Source: Bacteroidota bacterium (GTDB lineage Bacteria > Bacteroidota > Ignavibacteria > UBA10030). From it: DNA of 47,448 nucleotides. The number at the start of each line of letters is the position of its first letter. Within the stretch, counting starts at the first letter, position 1. The position numbers and the translations under genes are program-made. Location: contig JACVXU010000001.1 in the NCBI GenBank assembly GCA_015661185.1, positions 1-47,448 of the forward strand, in the 5' to 3' direction. Under the pieces are notes generated by a model. That model was not told the DNA's origin. It saw nothing but the letters and a program-made list of their open reading frames with translations, and ran no database searches. Below are positions 46,199 through 47,448 of the stretch, one piece after another.

Positions 46199-47448
46199 GT
46201 GATCGCACGCTATACACGCCCGGAGATGGGCAAACTCTGGGAAGATGAAAACAGATTCCGCATCTGGCTCGAAATCGAGATCCTGGCATGCGAAGCGCAA
46301 GCTCAACTCGGTGTGATACCGATGGAGGCGGTCGAAAGTATCCGTGCAAAGGCCAGTTTCAACGTCGACCGGATCCTTCAGATAGAAGAACAAGTCAAGC
46401 ACGACGTGATCGCTTTTCTCACCAACGTGGGAGAGTATGTCGGACCCGAGTCGCGGTTTATCCATCTCGGAATGACCTCGTCGGATGTGTTGGATACAGC
46501 TCTTGCCGTTCAGATGAAGCAGTCCGCAGACCTGCTCCTCGAAGACCTCGAGTCATTGAAAGCCGTCCTCGCACGAAGGGCGAAAGAGTTCAAGCACACG
46601 CTCATGATCGGGCGCACGCATGGAATCCATGCCGAACCGACGACATTTGGGCTGAAACTAGCGCTCTGGTATGCAGAGACAGTTCGAAACATCGACCGCC
46701 TGAAACATGCAAGAGAGACTATTGCTGTCGGACAGATCTCGGGGGCAGTCGGTACCTATGCCCACCTGGATCCATTTGTGGAACGACATGTCTGCGAGAA
46801 GCTCGGTCTGAAGCCGGCTCCGATCTCGACACAGGTGCTGCAACGCGACCGGCATGCCGAATTGATGAGTACGTTGGCCCTCTGTGCGAGCTCGCTGGAG
46901 AAATTCGCTACTGAAATCCGTCACCTTCAGAAGACTGAAGTGCTCGAGGTCGAGGAGTACTTCTCGAAGGGGCAGAAGGGTTCATCGGCCATGCCGCACA
47001 AACGGAACCCGATTACGTGTGAACGGGTTGCCGGTCTGTCGCGCGTGCTGCGGGGAAATGCAATGGCGGCTCTCGAAAATGTTGCGCTGTGGCACGAACG
47101 GGATATCACCCACTCTTCCGTCGAGCGCGTGATAGTCCCGGACAGTTGCATCCTTCTGGACTACATGCTTGTCCAGTTCACAAAAATAGTGGATCAACTG
47201 CTCGTGTATCCGGAAAATATGATGGCGAACCTTGACCGGACTCACGGCCTCATCTTCTCGCAGGACGCTCTCCTGGCACTGACGAAAGCGGGGATGAAGA
47301 GGGAAGACGCGTACCGTATTGTGCAGGAAGAGGCGATGAAAGTCTGGCAGAATGGTCAGAGTTTCCGGAGCCTGCTTGAACAACGGGAAGAGGTGAAGAG
47401 ATTCGTTCCGAGTCAGGAGCTCGACCGGCTCTTTGATCCCCGGCGAAG
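46199..47448 (+). CDS. purB: Adenylosuccinate lyase, 3'-truncated by window end
   Basis: Open frame from GTG 46199 ([38 protein letters not shown]) to the edge; [30 protein letters not shown]. Not in the ORF track because no stop is reached. Confidence 0.95.
   Translation, partial: MIARYTRPEMGKLWEDENRFRIWLEIEILACEAQAQLGVIPMEAVESIRAKASFNVDRILQIEEQVKHDVIAFLTNVGEYVGPESRFIHLGMTSSDVLDTALAVQMKQSADLLLEDLESLKAVLARRAKEFKHTLMIGRTHGIHAEPTTFGLKLALWYAETVRNIDRLKHARETIAVGQISGAVGTYAHLDPFVERHVCEKLGLKPAPISTQVLQRDRHAELMSTLALCASSLEKFATEIRHLQKTEVLEVEEYFSKGQKGSSAMPHKRNPITCERVAGLSRVLRGNAMAALENVALWHERDITHSSVERVIVPDSCILLDYMLVQFTKIVDQLLVYPENMMANLDRTHGLIFSQDALLALTKAGMKREDAYRIVQEEAMKVWQNGQSFRSLLEQREEVKRFVPSQELDRLFDPRR

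Noticed and set aside
1-47448. CRISPR array, complete tRNA or rRNA, prophage or IS element other than the RAYT
   Set aside because: No regularly spaced direct repeats, no complete cloverleaf, no rRNA-like tracts, and no integrase/structural phage genes seen by eye.

Overview
This 47.4 kb window is mostly chromosomal and gene-dense. It looks like a Gram-negative bacterium (lpxB, lpxK, many exported lipoproteins), possibly of the FCB/Bacteroidota-Chlorobi group, but taxonomy was not tested. The minus-strand block (~0.2-10.7 kb) encodes an SRPBCC protein, a lipoprotein serpin + small membrane protein + GH47 alpha-mannosidase operon, a beta-barrel protein, a YyaL/DUF255 thioredoxin-like protein, a REP-associated tyrosine transposase (RAYT), and DsbD plus TlpA-like redox proteins. 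The plus-strand block (11.2-20.9 kb) is a compact cluster that I read as a candidate non-canonical peptidoglycan-salvage system: BadF-type sugar kinase, tandem GT2, GNAT, DUF4922/HIT-GalT-like protein, SpoIID/LytB without an obvious signal peptide, AmpG-like MFS, and an exported NagZ (GH3)-serine hydrolase (AmiE-like) fusion. The rest is mainly housekeeping: P5C dehydrogenase, sucC, gatB, tpiA, smc, an MtnX-like HAD phosphatase, ICMT-like, lpxB, lpxK, ppdK, queA, ispD, plsY-gpsA-plsY2, an HtrA protease, and a partial purB at the right edge that the ORF track misses. Best hunt results: the PG-salvage cluster; a GH2-like protein that has apparently lost both catalytic glutamates and is fused to a polytopic membrane domain upstream of smc; a 30-bp perfect palindrome carrying GTAG with 24-bp tandem repeats inside the RAYT coding sequence; degenerate pyrimidine-rich repeats abutting the start codons of gatB and tpiA; a tRNA D-arm remnant upstream of a four-helix-bundle (IVP) gene; and an unlisted 39-aa ORF between lpxK and ppdK. 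No complete tRNA, rRNA or CRISPR array was seen. All homology calls are from reading motifs, not from searches.
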